Origin: Candidatus Cetobacterium colombiensis
Lineage (GTDB): Bacteria; Fusobacteriota; Fusobacteriia; Fusobacteriales; Fusobacteriaceae
Assembly (NCBI RefSeq): GCF_033962415.1
Contig: NZ_JAVIKH010000002.1
Location: 186,001-250,000 of the forward strand
Direction: 5' to 3'
Length of the DNA stretch: 64,000 nucleotides
Positions 25,529 to 33,401 of this stretch are shown piece after piece. The notes under the pieces are model-generated. The model was not told the DNA's origin and did no database searches. It saw nothing but the letters and a program-made list of their open reading frames with translations. The position numbers and the translations under genes were made by a program. How positions within the stretch are numbered: position 1 is the first letter of the stretch; every line of letters starts with the position of its first letter.

Positions 25529-25554
25529 CCGAAGTCTATCTTCGGTTTTTTTTT
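25529..25554 (+). terminator. Riboswitch-controlled intrinsic terminator
   Basis: CCGAAG (25529-25534), loop TCTAT, CTTCGG (25540-25545), then a T-run. It sits between the FMN aptamer and the ribH RBS and is the expression platform. Confidence 0.9.
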
Positions 25555-25579
25555 ATAAAAAATTTGAGGAGGACTAAAA

Positions 25580-26053
25580 ATGGTAAAAATTTATGAGGGA
25601 AATTTTATTGGAAATAATTTAAGGGTAGGTATCGTTTGTGCAAGATTCAATGAATTCATTGTTTCTAAATTATTATCTGGAGCTATTGACGCTCTAAAAA
25701 GACATTCTGTTGATGAGGATAATATTCATGTTTCTTGGGTTCCAGGTGCTTACGAAATACCTCTTATTGCTAAAAAAATGGTAGAAACAAACAAATTTGA
25801 TGTTGTTATTACTCTTGGAGCTGTTATTAGAGGAGCTACTCCACATTTCGATTACGTTTGTTCTGAAGTTTCTAAAGGAGTTGCTTCTATTTCTTTAGAA
25901 TCTGGTATTCCTGTAATTTTTGGAGTTTTAACTGTTAATTCCATTGAGGAAGCTATTGAAAGAGCTGGAACAAAAGCTGGTAACAAAGGATTTGATGCTG
26001 GTATTTCGGCAATTGAAACTGTTAATCTTATAAAAAGTATATCTGAGGCTTAA
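25580..26053 (+). CDS. ribH: 6,7-dimethyl-8-ribityllumazine synthase
   Basis: A 157-residue lumazine synthase of normal family length. It condenses 5-amino-6-ribitylaminouracil with 3,4-dihydroxy-2-butanone 4-phosphate. Family motifs: [50 protein letters not shown] with the catalytic His region, and [20 protein letters not shown]. It assembles into hollow icosahedral or pentameric complexes in the cytoplasm. It is the first gene of the FMN-riboswitch operon, with RBS GAGGAGG. Gene order ribH-ribD-ribE-ribBA differs from the Bacillus ribDEAH order. Confidence 0.96.
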   Translation: MVKIYEGNFIGNNLRVGIVCARFNEFIVSKLLSGAIDALKRHSVDEDNIHVSWVPGAYEIPLIAKKMVETNKFDVVITLGAVIRGATPHFDYVCSEVSKGVASISLESGIPVIFGVLTVNSIEEAIERAGTKAGNKGFDAGISAIETVNLIKSISEA

Positions 26054-26055
26054 TT

Positions 26056-27153
26056 ATGCATGAGCATTTTATGAGAATAGCTATTGAGGAAGCTAAAAAA
26101 GGGATTGGAGCAGTTAATCCCAATCCTCTTGTTGGAGCAGTTATTGTTAAAAACAACAAAATTATTTCTGTGGGGCATCATGAATTTTATGGTGGCCCTC
26201 ATGCTGAAGTTAATGCGTTAAAAAATCTTGAAAGTGTTGAGGGAGCTACTTTATATGTTACATTAGAACCTTGTTCACACTTTGGAAAAACTCCACCTTG
26301 TACAGAGCTTATTATTAAATCAAAAATAAAAACTTGTATTGTTGGAACATTAGATCCTAATCCTCTTGTTAGTGGCCGAGGTATAAAACAGCTTAAAGAT
26401 GCTGGGATTGAAGTTATCATTGGAGTTTTAGAAAATGAAACTAAAAATTTAAATAGAGTTTTTTTTAAATATATACAAAATAAAATTCCTTATATTTTTA
26501 TAAAATGTGGAATAACTTTAGATGGAAAAATTGCTACTAAAAACTTTTCTTCTAAATGGATTACAAATTCTTTAGCTAGAGAAAAAGTTGAAAAATATAG
26601 AAATTTTTTCTCTGGAATTTTGGTTGGAGCTAATACTGTAATTCAAGATAATCCATCTCTTAGATGTAAAGTTTCTAATCACCGTAATCCTTACAGATTG
26701 ATTTTAGATAAAGATTTAATTATTGATGAAAAATATAGTATAATAAATAATAACAGTGATTGTAAAACTTTTATCATTACATTAGATAAAAATATAAAAA
26801 CTAAAAAATTTCAAGAATTAAAAGAGAAGTTTTCAATTAATTTTATTACTTTTTCAAAAGAAGAAAATCTTATGGATATTTTAAGCAAAATAGGTTCATA
26901 CAATATTGATTCAGTATTGGTAGAAGGTGGTAGTAGTGTTCTTTCATTATTTTTCAAAGAAAGTTTATTTGATGGCGGTGAAATAATAATTGCTCCTAAA
27001 ATTTTAGGAGATAATTCTGCTATTCCTTTTTTAAATGGATTCTCACCTAATTTAATAGACGAAGGAATAAATTTAGAAAATGTTAAATTTAACATCTATG
27101 ATAATAATGTAGGTGTTGAGTTTTATAAGGAGGATGGATGTTTACCGGTTTAG
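26056..27153 (+). CDS. ribD: Bifunctional riboflavin deaminase/reductase
   Basis: A 365-residue two-domain enzyme. The N-terminal zinc deaminase has NPNPLVGAVIV, the His-Ala-Glu motif at 49-51 and the Zn cysteines in LEPCSHFGKTPPC (Cys73, Cys82). The C-terminal NADPH-dependent reductase (from about 148) has IFIKCGITLDGKIA, GILVGANTVIQDNP and VLVEGGSSVLSLF. It converts the GTP cyclohydrolase II product to 5-amino-6-ribitylamino uracil phosphate in two steps. It starts 2 bases after ribH and overlaps ribE by 16 bases. Confidence 0.96.
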   Translation: MHEHFMRIAIEEAKKGIGAVNPNPLVGAVIVKNNKIISVGHHEFYGGPHAEVNALKNLESVEGATLYVTLEPCSHFGKTPPCTELIIKSKIKTCIVGTLDPNPLVSGRGIKQLKDAGIEVIIGVLENETKNLNRVFFKYIQNKIPYIFIKCGITLDGKIATKNFSSKWITNSLAREKVEKYRNFFSGILVGANTVIQDNPSLRCKVSNHRNPYRLILDKDLIIDEKYSIINNNSDCKTFIITLDKNIKTKKFQELKEKFSINFITFSKEENLMDILSKIGSYNIDSVLVEGGSSVLSLFFKESLFDGGEIIIAPKILGDNSAIPFLNGFSPNLIDEGINLENVKFNIYDNNVGVEFYKEDGCLPV

Positions 27154-27794
27154 TTGAAGAGCTTGGCAAAGTAATTTCTATCAATAAAACTCGTGAGGGT
27201 GCTAACTTAACTGTTTCTTGTAAAAAAGTTTTAAAATCTGTTAATATTGGAGATAGTATTGCTACTAACGGAGTTTGTCTCACTGTTATCGATTTTTCTG
27301 ATTCTAGTTTTACCGCTAATATTATGAATGAATCTTTAAATGTTTCTACTTTAGGAAATTTAAAAATTGGTAATCTTGTTAACTTAGAAAAATCATTAAC
27401 TTTACAATCTTTTTTAGGTGGACATCTTGTTACTGGTGATGTAGATTGTCAAGGAAAAATAATCTCAATAATAGATGATGGTTTTGCCAAAAAGTATACC
27501 ATCGAAATTCCCAATGATTTTATGAAATATGTAGTTTATAAAGGAAGAATAACTCTAGATGGAGCTAGTTTAACTGTTGCTTCATTGACAGAGTCAACTT
27601 TAGTTGTTTCATTAATTCCACATACTCAAAAATCTATAACTCTTGGCTATAAAAAGATTGGAGATTTTATTAATGTGGAAACAGATCTTATTGGAAAACA
27701 CCTTGAAAAATTACTTTTAAGTAAAGAAAAAAAGAGTGAAAAGACTAACTCCAAGATTTCAAAAAACTTTTTGGCTGAAAATGGATTTTTTTAA
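27138..27794 (+). CDS. ribE: Riboflavin synthase (alpha chain)
   Basis: A 218-residue trimeric enzyme that dismutates two lumazine molecules into riboflavin. The N-terminal MFTGLVEELGKV is diagnostic. Two internally repeated lumazine-binding domains are visible: domain 1 with NIGDSIATNGVCLTV, domain 2 with YKGRITLDGASLTVASL. Each is followed by a GHLVTGDVD or HTQKSITLG-type segment. The start ATG at 27138 lies inside ribD and is preceded by AAGGAGG. The C-terminal tail is Lys/Ser rich and a little longer than usual. In Bacillus naming the same gene is ribE; in E. coli it is ribC. Confidence 0.95.
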   Translation: MFTGLVEELGKVISINKTREGANLTVSCKKVLKSVNIGDSIATNGVCLTVIDFSDSSFTANIMNESLNVSTLGNLKIGNLVNLEKSLTLQSFLGGHLVTGDVDCQGKIISIIDDGFAKKYTIEIPNDFMKYVVYKGRITLDGASLTVASLTESTLVVSLIPHTQKSITLGYKKIGDFINVETDLIGKHLEKLLLSKEKKSEKTNSKISKNFLAENGFF

Positions 27795-27811
27795 TTATCA
27801 AGGAGGAAAAA

Positions 27812-29011
27812 ATGTTTAATAAAATAGAAGATGCTATTAACGATTTAAAAAATGGAAAATTAGTCGTTGTTGTTGATAATGAAAATAGAGAAAATGAAGG
27901 TGATCTTATTGGAATTGGTGAAATTATTTCAAAAGAAAGTATTAATTTTATGATTCAATATGGTCGTGGACTTGTTTGTGTTCCTATTGAAGAAACTAGA
28001 GCTAATGAATTAAATTTAAACCCTATGGTTTATAATAATAGTGACTCACATCAAACAGCCTTTACTGTTTCCGTTGATTCAGTTATTGGAACAACTACAG
28101 GAATTTCTGTAGAAGATAGATATAACACAATAAAAGATTTAGCTTTTAATGCAAAATCTAGCAAAGAGTTTAAAAAACCCGGTCATATCTTTCCTCTAAT
28201 AGCTAAAAAAGGCGGAGTTATCGAAAGACCAGGGCATACAGAGGCTGCAGTTGACTTAGCTAAATTAGCTGGTTTTAATGGATGTGGTGTTATTTGTGAA
28301 ATTATCAAAGATAATGGTGAAATGGCTAGAGTTCCTGATCTAATTGAATTTTGTAAAGTTCATAATTTAAAATTAATTACAATTGAAGATTTAATTGAAT
28401 ATAGAAAAAGAACTGAATTACAAACTGAACTAGTTTGTGAAGCTCCTCTTCCAACAAAATATGGAACTTTTAAACTTGTTGGATTTTCAAATACTATTGA
28501 TCATAAAGAGCATGTTGCCCTTGTTTTCGGAGATATTAAAAATAAAGAAAACGTTCTTCTTCGTGTTCATTCTGAATGTTTAACTGGTGATGCTTTCGGT
28601 TCTTTAAAATGTGATTGTGGAAGCCAACTAGGTGAATCACTAAAAAAAATTGCTAATAATGGTTCTGGAGTTCTTTTATATATGAGACAAGAAGGAAGAG
28701 GAATTGGACTTCTTAATAAAATCAAAGCTTATAATTTACAAGCCCAAGGGAAAGATACAGTTGAAGCAAATCTTTTACTAGGATTTGATCCTGATCTTAG
28801 AGATTTTTCAGTAGCAGCTCAAATGATTAAATTACTAGAAATTAAAAGTATTAATCTTATGACTAATAACCCAAAAAAAATAGATGATCTTACTAAATAT
28901 GGTATTCAAATTAATGATCGAACTCAAATTGAATTTCCTTCAAATACTTGTAATTCTGAATATTTAAAAACGAAAAAAGAAAAAATGAATCATTTATTTA
29001 AAATAAATTAA
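27812..29011 (+). CDS. ribBA: Bifunctional DHBP synthase / GTP cyclohydrolase II
   Basis: A 399-residue fusion. Residues 1-200 form 3,4-dihydroxy-2-butanone-4-phosphate synthase with VVVDNENRENEGDL, the acidic metal-binding loop, and RPGHTEAAVDLAKLAG. Residues 201-399 form GTP cyclohydrolase II with Zn ligands Cys256, Cys267 and Cys269 (HSECLTGDAFGSLKCDCG) and the catalytic LYMRQEGRGIGLLNK. It supplies both branches of riboflavin synthesis. RBS AAGGAGG lies 17 bases after ribE. It is the last gene of the operon, so all four riboflavin activities are present and under one FMN switch. Confidence 0.96.
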   Translation: MFNKIEDAINDLKNGKLVVVVDNENRENEGDLIGIGEIISKESINFMIQYGRGLVCVPIEETRANELNLNPMVYNNSDSHQTAFTVSVDSVIGTTTGISVEDRYNTIKDLAFNAKSSKEFKKPGHIFPLIAKKGGVIERPGHTEAAVDLAKLAGFNGCGVICEIIKDNGEMARVPDLIEFCKVHNLKLITIEDLIEYRKRTELQTELVCEAPLPTKYGTFKLVGFSNTIDHKEHVALVFGDIKNKENVLLRVHSECLTGDAFGSLKCDCGSQLGESLKKIANNGSGVLLYMRQEGRGIGLLNKIKAYNLQAQGKDTVEANLLLGFDPDLRDFSVAAQMIKLLEIKSINLMTNNPKKIDDLTKYGIQINDRTQIEFPSNTCNSEYLKTKKEKMNHLFKIN

Positions 29012-29015
29012 AAAA

Positions 29016-29040
29016 AGGCTTGAGATTTTATCTCAAGCCT
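29016..29040. terminator. Terminator between ribBA and the asnS operon
   Basis: Arms AGGCTTGAGAT (29016-29026) and ATCTCAAGCCT (29030-29040). The better T-run is on the minus strand, so it mainly ends the asnS operon; on the plus strand it is followed by AATCTTTT. The last codons of the small lipoprotein lie in its edge. Confidence 0.8.
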
Positions 29041-29302
29041 AATCTTTTAAATCTTCTAAAACCATTAAATAATAATTAATATCTTTTTCATACTTTTCTT
29101 TTTCTTTTTTAGAGTATTCACCTTTTTGTATTTTATCCTTTAGATCTTCAAATCGTTTTTCTAAATATTTTCTTTCTTTTTCTGTAAAAGGTTTTGATAC
29201 CATTTTGTAAAACTCATTTTGATAACTTTTATACTCACCTCTTACCCCTAAAGAAAAACAACCTGTAAACAACACCATACTTAATATAAGTAAGTATTTC
29301 AT
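29039..29302 (-). CDS. Small lipoprotein, unknown function
   Basis: An 87-residue predicted lipoprotein: the hydrophobic signal ends in FTGC (Cys15). The mature part is short, highly charged and lysine/glutamate-rich (KERKYLEKRFEDLKDKIQKG), probably helical and possibly coiled-coil. There is no domain I recognise. RBS AAGGAAG precedes the ATG. It lies 5 bases downstream of the esterase gene, at the end of the asnS operon. Confidence 0.7.
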   Translation of the reverse strand: MKYLLILSMVLFTGCFSLGVRGEYKSYQNEFYKMVSKPFTEKERKYLEKRFEDLKDKIQKGEYSKKEKEKYEKDINYYLMVLEDLKD

Positions 29303-29307
29303 TATAT

Positions 29308-30336
29308 CTACTTCCTTTTTTTAGTTTCATTTATAAAAAATACTAAGAAGTTATATATATCTTTCGATATATATTCCCACGTATGATATTCATTTTCATA
29401 AATTTTCCCTTTAAAATCTAAGTTATATTTTTTAGCTCTTCCTACAACATCAATCCATTGTTGAAGCATCAAATATGGTTTTTTATCTTCTGAACCTACA
29501 CTTAAATAAAATTTCTTTCCTTTAAGTCGCTTAGGGTCCATAACCTTTATAATACTATACGGATCATTTTTCAAAATTTTATATCCCCAAGGACTAAAAA
29601 CTTTTACAAAATGTGATTTATTAACATCATTAAATAAAAACCTTGGAACATATAAATATCTAAAAATCCTCATCACTCTACGATTTATACTCATTCTTAT
29701 TAAACTTATTGCTCCAGAAAAACTTCCTATGATATCATATTCTTCTAAATTTTTAAGTCCTATTTTCAAAGCACCATAACCACCCATAGAAAATCCACCG
29801 ATACCTTTTATTGAATCAGGATACTCATTTTCTATGAATTTTGTTAAATCTTTGGAAAAAAACTCTTCATATTGGTGAGTTTTATCGTGGTAAAAATTAG
29901 TATACCAACTTTCTCCCTTATATCCAGAGTCTGGTAAAATAAAAACTATATCTCTTTGAATACCTCTTCTTTTTAAACTTAAATAATTTTCTCTTAATTT
30001 AGCTTTATATATCCAATCTTCAGCTTTATCTCTTATCCCATGAAATAAAACTAAACATAGTGGTTTTTCTTTTAAAACTTTTGGTTTCAATATTAGAATC
30101 CTCATCTTTTCAGATGTATGAACACTTTCTAAATATTTTTCTTCTATTATAAACTCTTCCAAAAGTTCTTTATTATCAAACTCTAAGTATTTTTCTCTTG
30201 TATCTATAATTTTTTCAACTTGTGAAAACCCAAGAACTCTTTTTAGTTTTCTATTTAGCTTAAAATTATAAGGATACGTAACTACATAAAAAAGTATTGA
30301 AACAAAAACTAGAAAACTTATTATTTCTAATGCCAT
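29308..30336 (-). CDS. Esterase-D-like alpha/beta hydrolase with N-terminal membrane anchor
   Basis: A 342-residue protein with an N-terminal hydrophobic helix (about 5-21) lacking an obvious cleavage site, so probably a signal anchor. The rest fits the putative esterase family (PF00756, esterase D/antigen 85 type): LVLFHGIRDKAEDW, the nucleophile elbow GGFSMGGYGALK with Ser183, an Asp in the SVGSEDKKP region, and the C-terminal His in NEYHTWEYISKD. The substrate is unknown: carboxyl esters, S-formylglutathione-like thioesters or siderophore esters are all possible. It lies 15 bases after asnS. Confidence 0.85.
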   Translation of the reverse strand: MALEIISFLVFVSILFYVVTYPYNFKLNRKLKRVLGFSQVEKIIDTREKYLEFDNKELLEEFIIEEKYLESVHTSEKMRILILKPKVLKEKPLCLVLFHGIRDKAEDWIYKAKLRENYLSLKRRGIQRDIVFILPDSGYKGESWYTNFYHDKTHQYEEFFSKDLTKFIENEYPDSIKGIGGFSMGGYGALKIGLKNLEEYDIIGSFSGAISLIRMSINRRVMRIFRYLYVPRFLFNDVNKSHFVKVFSPWGYKILKNDPYSIIKVMDPKRLKGKKFYLSVGSEDKKPYLMLQQWIDVVGRAKKYNLDFKGKIYENEYHTWEYISKDIYNFLVFFINETKKRK

Positions 30337-30351
30337 CCTCTATTCCTCAAA

Positions 30352-31740
30352 TTAAAACTCTGCGTTATTTGGAGTTCTAGGGAACGGTATTACGTCTCTT
30401 ATGTTTGTAATTCCTGTTACATACATTATCATTCTTTCAAATCCTAATCCATATCCTGAATGTGGGAAACTTCCGAATCTTCTTAAATCTAAGTAGAATT
30501 CATAATCTTCTTTATTTAATCCAACCTCAGCCATTCTTTCTTCTAACACTTCTAAGATGTCCTCTCTTTGAGAACCTCCTATGATTTCTCCAATTCCAGG
30601 TGCTAATAAATCCATTGCTCTTACAGTTTTTCCATCTTCATTTAGTTTCATATAAAACGACTTTATTTCCTTTGGATAGTCTGTTACAAACACTGGTCTT
30701 TTAAAATGCTCTTCTGATAAGAATCTCTCATGCTCACTTTGTAAATCAATTCCCCATTTTACTGGATAATCAAATTTCTTTCCAGAGTTTAATAATATTT
30801 CAATAGCTTCTGTATATGTTACTCTTCCAAACTCATTATTTAAAACGTTATTTAATTTATCAAATAATCCCTTTTCTATAAATTGATTGAAAAATTCCAT
30901 TTCTTCTGGACATTCATCCATAACATATTTAATTACATACTTAACCATTGCTTCTGCTAATTCCATATTAGCTTCTAAATCTGCGAATGCTATTTCAGGC
31001 TCTATCATCCAGAATTCAGCAGCATGTCTAGATGTATTTGATTGTTCCGCTCTAAATGTAGGTCCAAATGTATAAATATTTCTAAAAGCTGAACAATAAG
31101 TTTCTCCGTTTAATTGTCCACTTACTGTTAAGTTAGTTTCTTTTCCAAAAAAATCTTTTGTTGTGTCAACTTTTCCATCTTCTGTTTTAGGAACATTGTT
31201 TAAATCAAGAGTTGTTACTCTAAACATCTCTCCTGCTCCTTCACAATCTGACCCTGTTATAATTGGAGTATGTGTATAAACAAATCCATTCTCTTGGAAG
31301 AATTTGTGAATAGCATATGCTAAAACAGATCTTACTCTAAATACAGCTGAGAATGTATTTGTTCTTGGTCTTAAATGTGCTATTGTTCTTAAAAATTCAA
31401 AAGAATGTCTTTTATTTTGTAAAGGATAATCTAAATCTGCTTTTTGAAAAACTTCAATTTCTTTAGCTTGAATTTCAAAAGTCTGTCCTGCACCTTGAGA
31501 TTCTACTACAACTCCTTTTACTATAATTGATGATGATATTGATAATCTTGAAACTTCATCAAAATTTGGTAAGTTTGTATCAAATACAATTTGAACACCT
31601 TTAAAAAAACTTCCGTCATTTATTTCTATAAATCCAAAGTTTTTTTGTGATCTTATTTTCTTTACCCAACCAGATAACTCTACTTCTTTGTTTATGTATT
31701 TTTCTGTGTCTCTATAAAGAGTTTTTACTAATTGCTTCAT
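30352..31740 (-). CDS. asnS: Asparaginyl-tRNA synthetase
   Basis: A 462-residue class IIb aminoacyl-tRNA synthetase. The N-terminal OB-fold anticodon-binding domain ([20 protein letters not shown]) is followed by the catalytic core with motif 2 ([20 protein letters not shown]), MIEPEIAF, and motif 3 ([16 protein letters not shown]). The [11 protein letters not shown] stretch is typical of AsnRS rather than AspRS. The presence of AsnRS means direct charging of tRNA-Asn. It lies 10 bases after the DUF896 gene, and no T-box leader is present. Confidence 0.96.
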   Translation of the reverse strand: MKQLVKTLYRDTEKYINKEVELSGWVKKIRSQKNFGFIEINDGSFFKGVQIVFDTNLPNFDEVSRLSISSSIIVKGVVVESQGAGQTFEIQAKEIEVFQKADLDYPLQNKRHSFEFLRTIAHLRPRTNTFSAVFRVRSVLAYAIHKFFQENGFVYTHTPIITGSDCEGAGEMFRVTTLDLNNVPKTEDGKVDTTKDFFGKETNLTVSGQLNGETYCSAFRNIYTFGPTFRAEQSNTSRHAAEFWMIEPEIAFADLEANMELAEAMVKYVIKYVMDECPEEMEFFNQFIEKGLFDKLNNVLNNEFGRVTYTEAIEILLNSGKKFDYPVKWGIDLQSEHERFLSEEHFKRPVFVTDYPKEIKSFYMKLNEDGKTVRAMDLLAPGIGEIIGGSQREDILEVLEERMAEVGLNKEDYEFYLDLRRFGSFPHSGYGLGFERMIMYVTGITNIRDVIPFPRTPNNAEF

Positions 31741-31750
31741 TTTTAGCCCC

Positions 31751-31936
31751 CTATATCATCTTTGATTCATCGACAATTTCGATGCTATCTAATTTTTGTC
31801 TAACCTGTGCTTTAAATTGTTCTAAGTATAATTTTCTATATTTTTCTCTCTCAAGTGTTTCTTCAGCTGTTAGCTGTCTTTTTTTTGCTTCGCTAGAAAA
31901 ATAATTAACCATTTCTATAATATCTTTCATTTCCAT
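31751..31936 (-). CDS. DUF896 (UPF0291, YnzC-like) small protein
   Basis: A 61-residue, highly charged, all-helical small protein matching DUF896: [19 protein letters not shown], a linker, then [20 protein letters not shown]. Members form a two-helix hairpin; their biochemical role is not settled (the Bacillus relatives lie near SOS genes). It is the first gene of the asnS operon, behind a fully consensus promoter at 31989-32017 and a GGAGG RBS. The family call is solid; the function is unknown. Confidence 0.9.
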   Translation of the reverse strand: MEMKDIIEMVNYFSSEAKKRQLTAEETLEREKYRKLYLEQFKAQVRQKLDSIEIVDESKMI

Positions 31937-31988
31937 AATGTTTCCTCCAAAACTATATAAAATATAGCCTTCATAAACTTTTAGAGTA

Positions 31989-32017
31989 ATTATACCGCTT
32001 ATTTAATATTTTGTCAA
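31989..32017 (-). promoter_or_regulatory. Consensus promoter of the DUF896-asnS operon
   Basis: Minus strand: TTGACA (32012-32017), 17-base spacer, TATAAT (31989-31994). Both hexamers are exact consensus, suggesting strong constitutive transcription. Confidence 0.88.
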
Positions 32018-32114
32018 TTTGCTTATTGAGAGTAAAAAGAATATTTTTATTGTATTAATTTTGCGTAAAAATTGATATAATATAGGTAAAATTTTTAAAG
32101 GAGTTGAAATTTCA

Positions 32115-33401
32115 ATGAATAATTATTTTCAACCAGAACCAATTGGTAATTTTAACGTTACTGTTAATATTCCAGGTTCTAAATCTATTACAAACAGAGC
32201 ACTTATTCTTTCAGCTCTATCTGGAAAAAAAGTTATTTTAAAAAATATTCTTTTAAGTGATGATACTAAATATATGATTGATGCATTAAAAGTTTTAAAT
32301 AATAAAATAGAACTTGATGAAATTAATAAAACAATAGTAATAACAGGAAATAAAAATCCGAAATATGATAATATCGAACTTTTCATTGGAAATGCTGGAA
32401 CAGCAATGAGATTTTTAAGTTCGTATCTTGCCACAGGAGAAGGAACTGCAACTCTTTATGGTAATAAACGAATGAACGAAAGACCTATTAAAGATTTAGT
32501 TGATTCTTTAACTCAGTTGGGTGTAAAGGTAGAATATTTAAATAACTATGGTTATCCTCCAATTAAAATAATTTCTAAGGGTGTTAACTCTAAATCTGTT
32601 TCAATTGATGGAAGCAAAAGTAGCCAATATATCTCTTCAATTCTTATGGCTGCTCCAAACTTCAAGTCACCTATTGATATTAAATTAACTGGTAAAATAG
32701 TATCTAAGCCTTATATTAATATGACTTTAGATATGATGAAAGACTTTGGAATAGAATTTTCATTAAATGAAAATTCTATTAAAATTATGCCTCAAGAATA
32801 TTCATGTTCTGAATATTTAATTGAAGGAGACATGTCTTCTGCTTCATATTTTTTAGCTATGGCTTTAATTTCTAATTCAACAGTTAAACTCAATAATTTT
32901 TTCCAAAATAGTATTCAAGGTGATTCTAAATTTTTAGATATTTTAATTAAAATGGGATTATCTATTGTTGAATTTACAAATACTTCTATAACAGTAAAAG
33001 GTATTCCTAGTTATGAAGGAATTGAAATAAGCATGAATGATACACCAGATGTCGCTCAAACTCTAGCCGTAGTTGCTCTTTTTGCTACAACACCAACTAA
33101 GGTCTGGGACGTAGAAAATATGAGAATTAAAGAAACTGATAGAATTTCCGCTTTAAAAAATGAAATTTCAAAAATCAACGGGGAATTTATTGAATTTAAA
33201 GATGGATTCTCTATCAATCCAAAACCTCAAGATTGTTACACAGGAAATTATCTAGAAACTTATGATGATCATCGTATGGCTATGTCTTTATGTTTAATTG
33301 GACTTAAAGTTCCAAATATAAAAATTTTAGATCCTCAATGTGTTTCAAAAACTTTCCCTAATTTTTTTGAAGAGTTTTGCAAAATTTACAAGGAGGATTG
33401 A
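32115..33401 (+). CDS. aroA: 5-enolpyruvylshikimate-3-phosphate synthase
   Basis: A 428-residue shikimate-pathway enzyme. Active-site blocks: PGSKSITNRALILSAL (Lys/Ser of the S3P site), GNAGTAMRFLSSYLATGEG in the PEP-binding region, KRMNERPIKDLVDSL, DGSKSSQYISSILMAAP, VENMRIKETDRISAL and TYDDHRMAMSL. RBS AAAGGAG. Its stop codon overlaps the ATG of the FplA-like gene by 1 base (TGATG). No other shikimate gene is nearby. The LATG in the GNAGT-containing segment differs from the Ala form of class I enzymes, but I do not call a herbicide class from this. Confidence 0.94.
   Translation: MNNYFQPEPIGNFNVTVNIPGSKSITNRALILSALSGKKVILKNILLSDDTKYMIDALKVLNNKIELDEINKTIVITGNKNPKYDNIELFIGNAGTAMRFLSSYLATGEGTATLYGNKRMNERPIKDLVDSLTQLGVKVEYLNNYGYPPIKIISKGVNSKSVSIDGSKSSQYISSILMAAPNFKSPIDIKLTGKIVSKPYINMTLDMMKDFGIEFSLNENSIKIMPQEYSCSEYLIEGDMSSASYFLAMALISNSTVKLNNFFQNSIQGDSKFLDILIKMGLSIVEFTNTSITVKGIPSYEGIEISMNDTPDVAQTLAVVALFATTPTKVWDVENMRIKETDRISALKNEISKINGEFIEFKDGFSINPKPQDCYTGNYLETYDDHRMAMSLCLIGLKVPNIKILDPQCVSKTFPNFFEEFCKIYKED

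Noticed and set aside
31741-32114. Possible T-box leader for asnS
   Set aside because: The asnS gene is 10 bases behind the DUF896 gene, whose own leader is under 50 bases; no T-box consensus is present.
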